NCBI RefSeq assembly: GCF_000002985.6
Contig: NC_003281.10
Coordinates: 8,122,001 to 8,186,000 of the forward strand
DNA length: 64,000 nucleotides
Direction of reading: 5' to 3'
Source of the DNA: Caenorhabditis elegans
Lineage: Eukaryota > Nematoda > Chromadorea > Rhabditida > Rhabditidae
Shown: positions 23,856 to 36,168 of the stretch, piece by piece
How positions within the stretch are numbered: the stretch's first letter is position 1
Layout: the number at the start of each line of letters is the position of its first letter
The notes under the pieces: model-generated
Database searches by the model: none
What the model was told of the DNA's origin: nothing
What the model saw: the letters and a program-made list of their open reading frames with translations, nothing else
Position numbers and translations under genes: made by a program

Positions 23856-26800
23856 TTATCCTGCACTTCTAAAAAACGTTTTTATTGTAGAAATAGTTTA
23901 TGACCTTCAATTGTTTTGTTCTCTCCCTTGTTCTTGTTTCGTCTCTTTCAACTTTTATTAGAGTGAAAAAAAAAACTTTTCTCTGACTTTGAACAATTTA
24001 GAACTCTATTCACAATCACCCCCTTGAGCGTCGTAAGTACTAGAAGTTTTTTGCCTTTTTGTTTTAACTTCGAGATTTTTTAATCCCGCCTTCTCAAGCT
24101 TCGGACTGCAAACGGACATACATCAAACATTCTTCGATGCATCGTTTTGGTGAAATGACGAATGATGTGATGAAAGGAGGCCACCACCACCACCACCAAT
24201 TCCCCGCACCCTCCTTGTAATATTCATGGGTGCTCGGCGAGCAGAGACGAAAATGGATGGACGAGATATCAGGGGATTCGATCTGACAACACCCCCGGTT
24301 TTCTCCCATTTGGGTTCTTTTGAGCACCTTTTTTTGAGTTTAGAAAATCTTTATTTTTAGAGTTTTTGAGCGTACTTTTTTAACTCCTTAGAGGCATTGA
24401 AACAAATGTAGTTCTGACTATCTGGTGTTGTATGTAGAGCTCCATGTTTTATGCATATGGATTTAAATTTCAGGACTTAAATTTTCGACGTCACCAAAAT
24501 TGAAGTTGGTGACATTCCTGAAAAGCTCCGCCCATTTTTTCCAACATACTTCGCTTTTTTTTTGAAAATATAGAAGCGTTCAGAATTCGTAGAAAATATT
24601 GGAATACAAGGAATAATAAAAGTGAATTTTTTGTTTCGAGAGCAGCGTTCTTTTTTGAACTTTCTCAAATGTCCCGATGATTCATAGATAAATAACGTTT
24701 TTTATTTCATCTTTCACTCAAAATAAATGACACTTAAAGTTAAAAAAATTATACTTTTTTTTTTGAATTTTCTTGGTATTTGGATTTTTGCACTTTATAT
24801 TTCTACTGCTTAAATGTTCCAAAAACGACCAAATATCGTTGTAAAACTCAAACAGATTTTTTATTTACACACAAATTTATTTACATTCAAAAAGTCGAAT
24901 ATCACAAGTTCACAATTTTGGAAGTTGACCAAATATATTTTTACATGAGTTTTCTATTTTAATTATGTTTTAACTGTTTGCATTTAAACATTTTAGGGTT
25001 AAAAGTTGCAATGCTTGAAATTTCTCAGAAAGTCTACTTTTTCAAAAAATTTAGTACTTTACCGAAAACTTTGTCTGAGCTTTTTTATCTAAAATTTTTA
25101 CAATGTTCATTTATTATATTTGTACAACATCCCCTAGGATTAAGCTCCTTCAATTAAAAAAAAACCTATTAAAAATTAATTGAATTAATAAGTGAGCATA
25201 CTAGCATAGATACCTTTTCAGATTATTCTACGATTTTTCAATTGTGAAGAATTTATTTATAGTTTGCTGTAAAATGTACCAAATAATAAATTAATATTTA
25301 TATCTTGCGATTTCTCGTAAAAAGTCATAAATTTGCATGATATTGGAAACCTTTACTGACACAATGATTAATGTAAACTCTTTCGTATTTTTCTTTTGCA
25401 AACTTTCTTTCTTTCACCAAGTTTCCCAAATGGATAATCCAAAATTGTTTGTCCAAAAGTCAGAAAGCAAAACAAATTTGTTCAGAAATCTCATCCTTTC
25501 TCTCTAACTTGATTATTTTATTTCCCACTGACTTCTATACTAGTGTCCCGATTTACGATTTCTAAACTAACAATAGAATCGAGTAATATATAGTTTCCGA
25601 TAGAGATTGAATTTTTTAATTAGCTTTGCCAATTCTCTATTGATAAAATTAATTTCTCATCAGAAATACCATCCTTTGGTTATATGAACTTTAAGTTGTT
25701 TCATTTTCAGCTTTAAAATTGATAAAACAGTCTGAAATTAATTTCAGATTTTGAAATTATCATCTTTCTGAAAAATCATACCAAAACAATTATATAGATT
25801 TCTTGCAAGTCAGAAATTTTCGAATATTGCATCTAGAATAAGTGAAAAATGTTTATAAACTAGTAAATTATAAAATTGAAATAAAAACTGTAAATGCCAC
25901 ATCTCAATACTCAAAAGCCTTTCTACTTTCAAATTCTGCTATACTCCATACCTATCTATCCCTTCCTACTCATTCCATTGACCATTTGACCACTACTTCA
26001 AGTCTTTCAAAATCTGATATCTCAGCTCGTTCTTCTCCAAATAACGGACTTCTTGACCACTTTGAAAATCTCAAATTCTCGAAATTTGCTCTCTTTCCCT
26101 TCACTGAATCTTCACAAAAAGCACGACTTTTCTCTCGTTTATTTCTCTCTTCTTCATTTGTATTTCTTCCTTGAATTCATGAATAATAACTAAACATGAT
26201 ATGAAATTTATTTTTATTCATTATATTCAATCATTCTTTGGACACAGTGTGAATTAACTTCCTTGTTTAATTATTGTTTTTCAATTTTTTCTTTAGTCTT
26301 GGAGACCTGAAAAGATTTAAATAAAACCCTTTTTAAATAAACTATAGTTTATTTTATAGGGACACTAGTCGCTCATAGAAAGTTTAATATTTTTGATTTT
26401 TTTTCGAAGGTTGTTTGAAACTTTGAATCTCCAAATAATTTCAAACTAAAAATATCGTTCAATAAGTTGCAATCCCTGATGCATGAAGCGTGCAATTATT
26501 TTATGAACCACCAAAGTTCGCATATCCGACACGTGTCTACACTTTATAATAATTTTGTTATTTTTCCGGGAATACCTTCAAATGTGTGTTCATGTTCAAC
26601 TAAAAATATAAGTGAATTCATGTGAAAACTAGTTGACTTCCGCTGTACCAAAATAAATATAACCATAAAACATCACGATTTGTTTTTTAAGAAGGTATTA
26701 ATGGTGTCTATTATGTATTAGATTCAAACTTTTGACAGTCATGTTCTAGATTGCTTAAAATTATTTTCGGTTTTGGTAGAATTGTTATGTATTTAAAAAT

Positions 26801-26973
26801 TTGATGAAGTTGTTTTTTCAGTACCTTTGATAGTATACATCAGATAGTATACGATATAGTATACATCGATTTGTAGCAACTCTTTCATCTACATACATAA
26901 TTACAATTGCCTCTTTTCTCTATCGTTGCACTTTGATCCAAAAAATCCCCATAAAAATTAATGTTCAGGATCA
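23856..26973. other. Intergenic region upstream of the MSP-domain gene
   Basis: 3.1 kb, strongly A+T-rich, without a supportable exon. Points of note: a (CAC)n run at about 24180-24197 inside a GC-richer block (24090-24310), a small perfect hairpin GTCACCAA/TTGGTGAC at 24490-24513 next to a CTCCGCCC motif, and three nearby GTATAC palindromes at about 26833-26871. The remainder is featureless. Confidence 0.5.
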
Positions 26974-29900
26974 ATGGCTGAACACGTGGCTCTTGAAGAC
27001 ATAACAAATTGTCCAATTCATAATATTGATGAAGATAATAATGTTTTTTCAACTACTACAACCCGTCCATCTCGTACCGAACATCGACTCAGAATGCTTG
27101 CAAAGGTAAGTCTTGGAGGTTGCAAAAATTAACCATTCCTCTACTTTTTATGAGTGGGCCAGGGATAAAATTTGTTTTTTATACAACTTTTCTAAGTTGC
27201 ACAATAAATCAACCTGTAAGAAACTACTGCTATATCTGTTTTTTTTTCAAATAGTTTTTAAATGTGCCTATATACATACAATCTCCCTAGATTTCTGAAT
27301 CCTTTTCCTTCACAAAAAAGAGGAAGGAAAAAGAAATGGAGTTGAAGGAACTCAATTCGATTAACAACGCCAATTATACACCAAAACTCTGTCTTTTAAT
27401 ATTTCTTACTGGAAATTGAAGTGGTTTATTAGATTTTTGAAATTCCGAATCCTGATTCTCATACTTAAAACCGTATTTTTCCCAAGTCTTCTACCCCATT
27501 GCTGTACTTTGACAGTTCATCCCTTGGTGGATCTTTGATTTGCCAAAAAAAATAAATAAATTGATTATATATAAGAACCGTCATTTGTAGATTTTTTTTA
27601 TTAATTGACAGTCACTTCCAGCAGAAAGAGCCGACAAGTTCATGGACTTAACGTTAAGTTAACAAATGGCTGTGTTTTCTTTTTTACCGATCTGTAATTA
27701 AATAGAAAAAAGACACATTGATGTGATTGGAAAACAAAATCTTTTACTTCCAACTATTTTTTCAATGTTTTCCACCAGATTTCATTTTACATCCAAAATA
27801 TTTATATCATTTAACTCAAAGCGATTTTGAACTCCTCTGCTCTAGCTTCTTTCATTTTGAAAAAATGTTATATCTATGAGTATCAGTGGTATAAAAATAA
27901 GAGAAGAAAGACGAGAAGCTCACTCTTTAGCTCATTGGCTTTCAAGTGATAAAGCTGGCCACAAACGATGTGAACCCTCTTTTTCATTTTTTCTTCCCAT
28001 GGGAATCCGCCACATTCACGTGACATCAACCATTTCCTCATTTTACTTTAAAACTTTCTGGACTTGAAATTTAAAATTTAAAATTGAATCTAATTTGTTA
28101 ACTTTTCACCATGTTTCCCCTGTCTGGTAACAGAAAAAGTAGACCTTTCAATGATAATTTGGAGTTTTTATATAATTTACTGAAGTTGTTATAACCAAAA
28201 TCTAAAATTTTCTGACTCCAAAGTTCTCCAAGTCAAAAGACAGTTAGGACGTCAAAAGACTCCAAGTTTTTGAATTAATCTAATCCAAATCACATATTCT
28301 ATAGCTGCACTTTATTCAATATATTTCCCGTTTGATAGCTTTAAATAAAATGTGCACTTTTGTAATTAAAATTGAATAAAATGAGTCATAACTTGTCTGA
28401 TCTTTTCTTCTTCATTTTCTTTTCATTCCTCCTCCCACACTCGCATTTTAAATTCCCTTGTCACTGGGAGCGGGGGGCACCGCGAATTTTCAAAACTTTT
28501 TTGAAGGGACACTGGTTTTCATTTTTTGGGTTTCGGTTTTGAAAAAGTTGATCTTTGTTTTTTTTTGTAATTTTTTCCAGTTTGCAATTGTTCTGGTTTT
28601 GGAAAATTAGTTTTAGTTGCAAGTTTTGCAAAACTTCCGGATTGCTCCAAAGTTGCAAAAATAAGTTTTTACTGTTTCCATAGTTTCTAGACAGTTGAGA
28701 ATCTGAAAATCAAGATTTCAAATTATAAACCGTGAATTTTATTCGTGGTACAACTTTTTGACCTTCGTATAGAAACAACTTCACAGCTTCGATCTTCATG
28801 AGTATTTCAAAAATGCAATTAAGACAACCTGAATATAATAAAAAGCATGAAAATATCTTCTAAACTTTCTATAAACTTCATGCCACCCCCACATTGGTTG
28901 ACCCAACAATCCCGTCCACACACATCTACACATACATACACAACAATCTTCTATCCTTTGTGGTCGTGCCCTAGTCACCGCCGTCATTTTTCGAGCCGCT
29001 GAGCAATTATATTATGTCTATTATGAATGTACTGCTGCTCTTCTCTCGCTTTTTTCTACTCATTCGGACCTTTCTCTCTCTCTCAACTAGAAATGATGAT
29101 GATGTTCGATGAGCACAAAACTTTCTTTTTTGGGCTCTTTTTGGAGCACTTTCGGTGACTCTCACAAAGGTGTAAACACTGGAAGACTTGAATTTTTTTA
29201 GTTTGAGAAAAAATTTGAAGATATTAAAAATTAAGATAGGTCTAATTAGACAAAATTTTTTGTTTCGGAATTTCTGACCAACTTACTTTTTTTGGCCAAT
29301 AAAGAGATATATTCCTTATGCAGTTTCAAAAACTGATAACTTTAAAATAAGAACCGAGAAATCTAATACCCTAAATATACCTTTAATGAATTTTTAATTT
29401 TTGGAAATCATTTTTATTTTAAAAATAAACTTTAGGTATCAACTGTTAATTTATCAATTTACCGGGTATCTAAATAGTACAAATTCAATTCCTCTTATTG
29501 AAGTTTTCCGTTGTTTCAAAACTCATTTTCTGGTTCTTCATTTTTGAGAAATGCCATTATTTTTTTGCAAATGTCAAACATCTATTTTCATAAAGACCAA
29601 ACCAATTTCATCTTACATTTTCGTACTTTAATTGTACCCTTCACCTCCCTCGCTCATTCTTTTTTCTTTGTTCGTTCCCAAAACGCCTTCATTTTTTTAC
29701 CGACTGCTGCTGCTCCCAGCAATTTCCGGAGTGAACATTCGGAGCACTTTCTCTCCTTTTTTAATGTGCTGCTCCTTTTTCTTGTATAAGTGAGCTTGAA
29801 GTCTTCCGTTGCCATGAAATATTGTTCTAACACACTTTTTTTTTGGTTAAAACATGCTATAGCTTGAGTTTGAACATTGGAACCGAAAAATTTCACATCT

Positions 29901-32510
29901 TAAAAAAGTTACAGTGTCTCTTTTTCGTTTGAGCTCTATATCTCGGACAGCTTCATTTTTTGGAAGTGACATTGTTCTGTAGTACAAATTCGGATAATCA
30001 CCGTACCTGATAATCTTGCTCCAGAGGCAAAACCATGGTAGATGGGAAAACTCTTTTGTCTTTAGACATTCCACTCGATTGGGGTTCTACAGGGCGCTTT
30101 TAAACTGTATGGAGACTTCACTAACCTTTATCTCTCTAAAATGTTCAGATATTCTTCACAAATTTTATTAAGAAGGGAAAATTAAGGAAATATGACAGGC
30201 TTTCTTATAAAAGTTGCATGTTGATTCTTGTAAGAATCGGTCAACGTTTAAAAATAGAGAAGTGTAAAAACTCCATTAAAACGCCATTCAACATATACAT
30301 CTCCCATGGATACATCATTGACCTCTTCTTTCCGACCTCCCGTTTCAAAATGTGACGTTTCCATAGAAGTGTCATCTGCAGAACAACCCCAACCAACTCC
30401 TTTCAATCTTTTTCTTCTTCAATATTTCATTTTATTTCAGAACTTCAAAGACATCCGCTCATCATCAATGGCTTCTTCAAGTTCAGCTGCTCTTCGTCCT
30501 TTTGGGACGGCTCGATTGACACCTGGAAGACAAACTGGAAGACAGACACAACAACAGATTAGTGCTCCAGAACCAATGATAGGTAAGCATTTTTCGAGGC
30601 TTAATTTGATACAATTCACAAAGTGCCGGGCTCGCCCAGAATATAAAAAGCTGACTCAAATTTTCAACAAGCTTATCTCACCAAAAAGTCACTTTTCGAG
30701 GAGAACAACTTCAGAAAGTTTTCGAAAAGAGTTGCCTCGATTATTTCCCCACTGGTTCAACTCTACCTTTTACAATATTATTAATATTGGATTTTCAGCT
30801 ATTGCTCTCTCGGATATGGAGTACCTAATGCGGTCGGCTAGATCAAGCAGAAGCTCAGGAAGGTAAGATTTCACACTTAATTTTTTTCAAGAGTTACTTC
30901 AAATCTTGAAATAAATGAAAAAACAAAACAGATTTTTTAAAGTTCTCACAATTGGATAATCTTCAAAATTTCTTCCTCAACGAATTCAAAAATGTAGACC
31001 ACAAACATTAAATTCTCATCATAAAAACGTATTTTTTTCTCCAATTATATACTATTATTACCTTAGAATTTTTCAAACATCCAACATTTTCTCCGGAAAA
31101 GACCAGAGCTCGGCGAGCAATTTTCATGTTTTAAATTGTCGCTACAAACTGAATTGAGAGACGAGAGGCCTCTTATTCCGTTTTTATACGAAAAAAGGAA
31201 ACTATTTCTTCTATTTTGTTCCTGAATTCTAAAAACAATTTCTGATGAATATCTATAATGTGAGACCAGCTTGTCGGATTCCAAGTTTTTCAGTTGACAG
31301 GCCACGTTCTGTACTTGACAGTTTTAGGTATGATTATCATTGTTTACTAAGAAACATAAGAAAAATACAACATGAAATGGAATAGTAGTTTAGCTTAGTT
31401 TTGAAAATAAACTGGAAAATACATGAAAAATAACATACAATACAATATGTAGAAAAACAGCAAAATAAATCTATAACTTTCAGATCAGAACGCCAGCCAG
31501 GATGCACATGCTGCTGCCACATTGCTGCTGGGGTTACTGTAATTCCACGTGTCGCCCGTTTTTCAATCGAAGGAGGACTCTCAACACACACCCTTATGAA
31601 TCATTCTGATAGTGAGTTTTTTTGAGCTATGGTTTTGAGTAACTCGATTTAGGTTGTAATTTCAAATGAGCAAGCAAAAATTGGGAAAAAATGTCAAAAA
31701 ACTAATACAAATATTTCAGATCGGATAGCAGTAAAAATCACATGCAGTGACAACAATATGTACAGAGTGACACCTGTATATGCAACTGTTGAGCCTGGAC
31801 AAAGTCTTCCACTTCATGTAAGTTTTAACACAAAATTTCAATTTTTGAACATTTTTATTTCAATCCCGATTGAACTAAGGTTTTAGGTTTTCAGGTTTCA
31901 GGTTTTAGATTAAAAATTTCTAAACTTTTGGAAAATTAGAAGCTAGATAAATTAGCTTAAATTTAAAATATGGATATCGGAAATATAAAAGTATTTTCTA
32001 TTGTTCTCTCTGTTATTGCATTTTTGTAGCTTCCTGAAACGTTTTTTTTTACATTTTTGAAGTCTGCTTCTCTTTTAGTCGCGCATGTCTGAAAAAAAAA
32101 ACAAAAAATTCCAAAATCAGTGAAAATACCAAAGTACCAAAAGAAAGTCAAATTGCCAAAATATGCCAAAAGACCACCACCAAAAAAGTCCAGGTTGCGT
32201 GGAGTTTCTAGTCGAAAGTCATCGTTTCAGAAAATAGCAAAATTGAAATCTTCAAAGCCTGTTAAATACAAAAATAGAACACGTATACCATACCCACCCC
32301 ACAACCCACTTGAACATTTGATTACAGATCGCCCGAATTACCAGTGACCTAATCAAACGTGATCGTCTCTGTGTCAATATTCTCGAAGCAGATGGCAATA
32401 AGGAAGCTCGCGAAATTTTCAAAAAGAACGCGAATACACGTGCACCAGCTTCAATCAATATGGCCCTTGAGGCAACAAATGACAATCAGAATCATCATCA
32501 TCAGGAGTAA
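26974..32510 (+). CDS. MSP-domain protein with a basic, Ser/Arg-rich N-terminal region
   Basis: Proposed exons are 26974-27105, 30441-30582, 30799-30862, 31301-31327 (micro-exon, uncertain), 31484-31611, 31720-31817 and 32328-32510, giving 257 residues, or 248 without the micro-exon. The C-terminal half (about residues 140-240) is a major-sperm-protein-type immunoglobulin fold. It has VTVIPRVARFSIEGG, NHSDNRIAVKITCSDNNMYR, TPVYATVEPGQSLPL and RDRLCVNILEAD in the usual order. The N-terminal part is low-complexity (ASSSSAALRPFGTARL; RSARSSRSSGR) and a CTCCC cysteine cluster precedes the domain. Exon 1 starts after a TTCAG acceptor. Its 3.3-kb intron may hold a second promoter, because the frame before exon 2 is open from an ATG at 30306. 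MSP-domain proteins act in sperm cytoskeleton, signalling or VAP-like binding, and the specific role here is unknown. AATAAA lies at 32600. Confidence 0.75.
27106..30440 (+). other. Long first intron of the MSP-domain gene
   Basis: 3.3 kb between exon 1 and exon 2. No independent gene could be supported on either strand. GC-richer, short blocks occur at about 27990-28025, 28465-28490, 28860-28990 and 29640-29760. These resemble nematode regulatory or first-exon areas. An ATG at 30306 opens a frame that runs into exon 2 and could be an alternative first exon. Confidence 0.45.
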
Positions 32511-33472
32511 AGAAACACAAATATGTACATGCAGACAAACAAAACTACCAACTTTCATTCTTTTTATGCCTTTTTTCTTATTTTCTTTGATAAAAACATA
32601 ATAAAACAATATGAAATGACATCACAAAAACTGCAAAATCACAAAAAAAATGTCAGAAAATCGCAATAAAACGAACGTTTTATTTGCTCAAATGATCAAA
32701 GATATTTTCTTGTTAAACTGCATCATGAATCACTTGCCATTTGAACAAAGGATTGTCACAAAATTAGTTTCCAAATTTTTTATGTCAATTCGTCATTTTT
32801 TGAAAATTGTGTTATCTTCGAAACTAGGCCAGAATACTTGATTATTTGAACATTTGTATTGATAAAAATCGATTAGTAAGTTGAATTTTTCAGTTCTTAA
32901 CTGATTCTTTCCATGAAATTTCATTTTGTTTGAAAACTCTACAGAAACGGTTTTTTGAAATTACATAATTTAAAAAAAAACTACCAACCCCTGTTTCAAG
33001 TTGAAATTTTGCTCATTTTAAAGGTTCCTATCGTCAGGACCTGATCACAGGATCCTGTCACGAGCGAAACATTTCAGCTACAGTACCCTCAAGTATTGTA
33101 GCTATTTTCTTACATAGCTTATTTTTTGAGATTTGTATAATAAATACACGAGGGCACGGTAGAGAAAAAATTTCGATCGTGCCAGGACCCAAGGTAGCGA
33201 TTTGCGGTCAAACAAAAAATTAATTTTAAGAGTAATCCCTACTTATTATAAGTTATATATCTCTCGCTAAGATGATTAATATTGAAACACTGGTCTCAAC
33301 ACGATTTGCCTGCGTTCTAGGGGAGCTTCTAATCCTCTATCACCTGACATTAATCACTTGCTCATTCTTCTCTCGTTCTCTGTTTCTCTTTCTTCTTCGT
33401 TGAAGTCTCTGTTGAATAATTGTCAAACCCATAACACATTTTATTTTTATATTCCAAAAAAATATTTTTAGA
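32511..33472. other. Intergenic region with an inverted repeat
   Basis: Contains the 3' UTR of the MSP-domain gene (AATAAA at 32600), an imperfect inverted repeat (about 33030-33210), then A+T-rich DNA leading to the cysteine-rich peptide gene. The start codon of that gene follows an ATTTTTAG acceptor. Confidence 0.6.
33030..33210. repeat. Imperfect inverted repeat with GGATCCTG/CACGAGCGAAA arms
   Basis: The left arm contains GGATCCTGTCACGAGCGAAA then ACAGTACCCTC. The right arm read in reverse complement contains GGGTCCTGGCACGATCGAAA then ACCGTGCCCTC. The arms are about 50-60 bp with several mismatches. Confidence 0.7.
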
Positions 33473-33942
33473 ATGAAGATCTTATCGTTGATTCTTGTAA
33501 TTTTGGTGCTTGTGGTGTCAACAGAATCCGCCGCTTCCAACAATATTTTCTCATCAATCTTTTCTTTTGGCAAGAAAAAACCAACAAGTACTCCAACACC
33601 TAGTTATTCAAAAGGTTTTTTTTTAGTTCTTTGTTCAAATGATCTTTGGATTTACATTCCAGCTTCCGCTTCCACGAGCCGGTGTGGAGTACAAGCATCA
33701 CAATGTTCTGCTTATGAATGTTGTAACTTTGATCAGACATGTCTTCGAAACCGCTGCTTCCCAAGACTATCGGTAAACAAGTTCAAAGATAATTAAAAAC
33801 TTATTGTATACGTTTTTCAAACTGCACAGAGAAACCCATAAACTTTCAAAAGTTTCAGAACTGTCCAGTTACTCGGGACCAATGTGGAAATGCATGTTGC
33901 AAGACTTCTGAGCAATGTCGCAATGGAAAGTGTTCCCGATAA
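33473..33942 (+). CDS. Small secreted peptide with two six-cysteine modules
   Basis: Exons are 33473-33614, 33663-33772 and 33859-33942, giving 111 residues. Residues 1-20 (MKILSLILVILVLVVSTESA) form a clear signal peptide, followed by a Ser/Thr/Pro/Lys linker. Two cysteine modules then repeat the same spacing. Module 1 (residues 55-79) is C-x6-C-x4-CC-x5-C-x4-C. Module 2 (residues 86-109) is C-x6-C-x3-CC-x5-C-x4-C and ends at the C-terminus. This spacing resembles inhibitor-cystine-knot (knottin) folds; the fold is inference and no activity can be assigned. Intron 1 is 48 nt, in frame and stop-free, so retention would add 16 residues. The exon 2/3 border lies between the modules, suggesting module duplication by exon. 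The 3' end converges on epg-1, and the AATAAA at 34067 lies 9 bp short of the epg-1 stop codon. Confidence 0.85.
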
Positions 33943-34066
33943 TTTATATAACTATACATTTATGAATATTCAAAAAACAATATGTGCACAAAAAATTGTG
34001 AAACGAGTGTAAACGTGTGAAAAGTGTACATGCGATGTATACAATATGGGAGATTGTAAATTTTCA

Positions 34067-34072
34067 ATAAAA
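34067..34072 (+). terminator. Polyadenylation signal of the cysteine-rich peptide gene
   Basis: AATAAA 125 bp after the stop. The expected cleavage position falls inside the last exon of epg-1 on the opposite strand. Confidence 0.65.
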
Positions 34073-34075
34073 AAG

Positions 34076-36168
34076 TCACTCATCGGAGAACGAATTGACG
34101 TGTTTCAGGAAATTGTTGAAGTTGGCAGTTTGAGAACTTATTTTTTCGAGCTGAAATTTGATTGAAATTTGAATTTGTTAATTAGTTATAGTTTTTGGTT
34201 TAAATGCCATTAGCTATTTATTTCCAAACTCACCTCTGTTTTCAAGTCCATGTTACAAATATCAATATCACCGGATTCTGTCATATCGGGAGCAGTTTTC
34301 AGCTGCTTCAGATAGTCTCCCAGCTCATTACCAAGACTTGGCGCACCACCGAAATCTGATAGCTGATTAAACTGAAATGAAATAATTAACGACTCGTTGA
34401 TTAACTAAGGCTTACATGAACAAATGAATCTTCACTCAGCTCCATTGAATCAAGTGGCAACTCTTCATCTTCATCTTCTTCAAATACAACTTCGTCGATT
34501 TTAGCGGCACGGAAGCTCTCAGCAACCTTTTCTATCGTTGGCTCTTTGTCTTCTGGAGTTGATTTTGGAGAATCTAGATTTAATAATAAATATTTGAATT
34601 ATTTTTATATTCTTACTGAGACAAGTAGAAGAAGAGTTTTTCTTGGTTCCATTTGCTGGATTGTATGCCGACTGTAGTAGATTCACGAATGGGAATGAAT
34701 GATTTCGTAGATCTGCTAGAGATGGTTTGTGATCTTCTTCATAAGAATTTTGAACATCTGAATGTCGAGAGTCTTCACTTGATGTTGATTGTCCAAGAAT
34801 AAATCTAGGAGCAGCTTCTCGGGAGGTCTTAAATTTTTTAATTCGTTTGACTTTGCATAAAATTTTTTTGAAAACTTACAGAACTTCCAGCACTTGTAGC
34901 AGATTCAACACTTCCACTTGCTTTTCTTTTTTTAGCATCAGCAATTGGAACACATTCTGAGACAGTTCTTGTTTGAATATTTTCATCTACAACTGTCTTT
35001 TCCCCGTCATCAATTTCCTCTTCTACATCTTCAACAGGTCTGAAATTTAATAATTATTTAAAATCGGAAATTATTCTATTTAATCCCTTACGTTACTGGA
35101 GCAATCTCTGGTTCCTCGAAATGCATTGATGTTCGGTAATGTAGGTCAAGACTGATATTTCCAAATTTTGATACAAGTTCTCCAATTTTTCTAGTTTTCT
35201 TTCCTTTTCCCATATCAGATGAAATATCATTTTCAAAAACTCTATACATAATTACAAAAGTCTCCAAGTGCTGCTTTTTCACATACAATCGATGCATTGG
35301 AGTCATTCTGGCTGATACAATTGCTGATCGAAGCAATGTGCTCATATCATGATAAAGTTCATTTCTTGAACAATCATCAGTTCCTTCTGATGAGCTAAGA
35401 ATCCACGCTTCAAGTGGTAATAGTTGTCCACTGGGTGTATAGAGTAGAAATTCGAGAGTAAGAGTTCCGACAGGTGGATAACTTTTGATGTTGGATTTAA
35501 GATAAGCTGAGATTTCACCGAGTTCGTCAATTCGCATATTGAACCAGTCGACTGCGTTTTCCGAGTACGGTACACATTTTGATTCAATTTCATCGCCGAG
35601 GCGAGACTGAAAATTTATGGAATATTAGGAAATTTTGATTTGTTTTTATTGTTTGGTAACTATTGTATGCGAAATTTTTATTTTTTGAGCCACAAATACT
35701 GTACCCGGTCTCGACAAATTTTTTGTTAAATGCGAGAATGTTCGCGCCTTGAAAGAGTACTGTAGTTTCCAACTTTGATCGGTGCTGCGGAATTTATGTC
35801 TTTACTTCAAAAGATTTCATTGATTTTTCAGAAATTTCACATGTTTCATTTTAGTTTTTTTTTTCGATAAATTAATAGATTTTCATACGAAAACTATGAA
35901 AAATCGATGAATATTTAAGCTCAACGAAATTTTGAAACTACAGTACCCATTAAAGTCTCAGACCTGTTTGAATTTTACTTAATTTTACTAAATTATTTTT
36001 TACATACAATGGCGCCAATAAATTCGGATTTTCAATAAAACAAATGAGTTTCGGAGCATTAATACTCTTAATTAAAAAAAAAATTATAAATACCTGAATT
36101 ATAGATTGAACCATTCGCACCGAGAAGAATTTGAGCCATTTGTTGTACGTGTCGTACTCATTTACCAT
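34076..36168 (-). CDS. epg-1: EPG-1, Atg13-like autophagy factor
   Basis: A HORMA-domain subunit of the Atg1/UNC-51 kinase complex that starts autophagosome formation. Seven exons (minus): 36168-36094, 35606-35092, 35039-34880, 34827-34617, 34573-34416, 34371-34234 and 34150-34076. All phases close to give 443 residues. The N-terminal about 200 residues have Atg13 HORMA features: WLKFFSVRMVQSIIQSR, then WFNMRIDELGEI, LTLEFLLYTPSGQLLPLEAW, and YVKKQHLETFVIMYRVFEND. The C-terminal half is acidic, Ser-rich and probably disordered (for example EEDEDEELPLDSMELSEDSF), as in other Atg13 proteins. Intron 1 carries a palindromic repeat. I recognise it as D2007.5/epg-1 from chromosome position and domain type. 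The family is divergent, so the assignment rests on the HORMA region and position. Confidence 0.85.
35698..35972. repeat. GGTCTCG/GTACTGTAG palindrome, copy 3 (epg-1 intron 1)
   Basis: The left arm begins TACTGTACCCGGTCTCGACA and reaches GAGTACTGTAGTTTCCA. The right arm is its partial reverse complement, GAAACTACAGTACCC followed by AGTCTCAGACC. It lies inside the 487-bp first intron of epg-1. Confidence 0.75.

Noticed and set aside
24094-24327. Minus-strand frame with a run of tryptophans
   Set aside because: The run is a translation of the (CAC)n microsatellite and there is no other coding sign.
32120-32347. Lys/Pro-rich plus-strand frame in the last intron of the MSP-domain gene
   Set aside because: It is out of frame with the next exon, A-rich by composition and ends at the splice site by chance.
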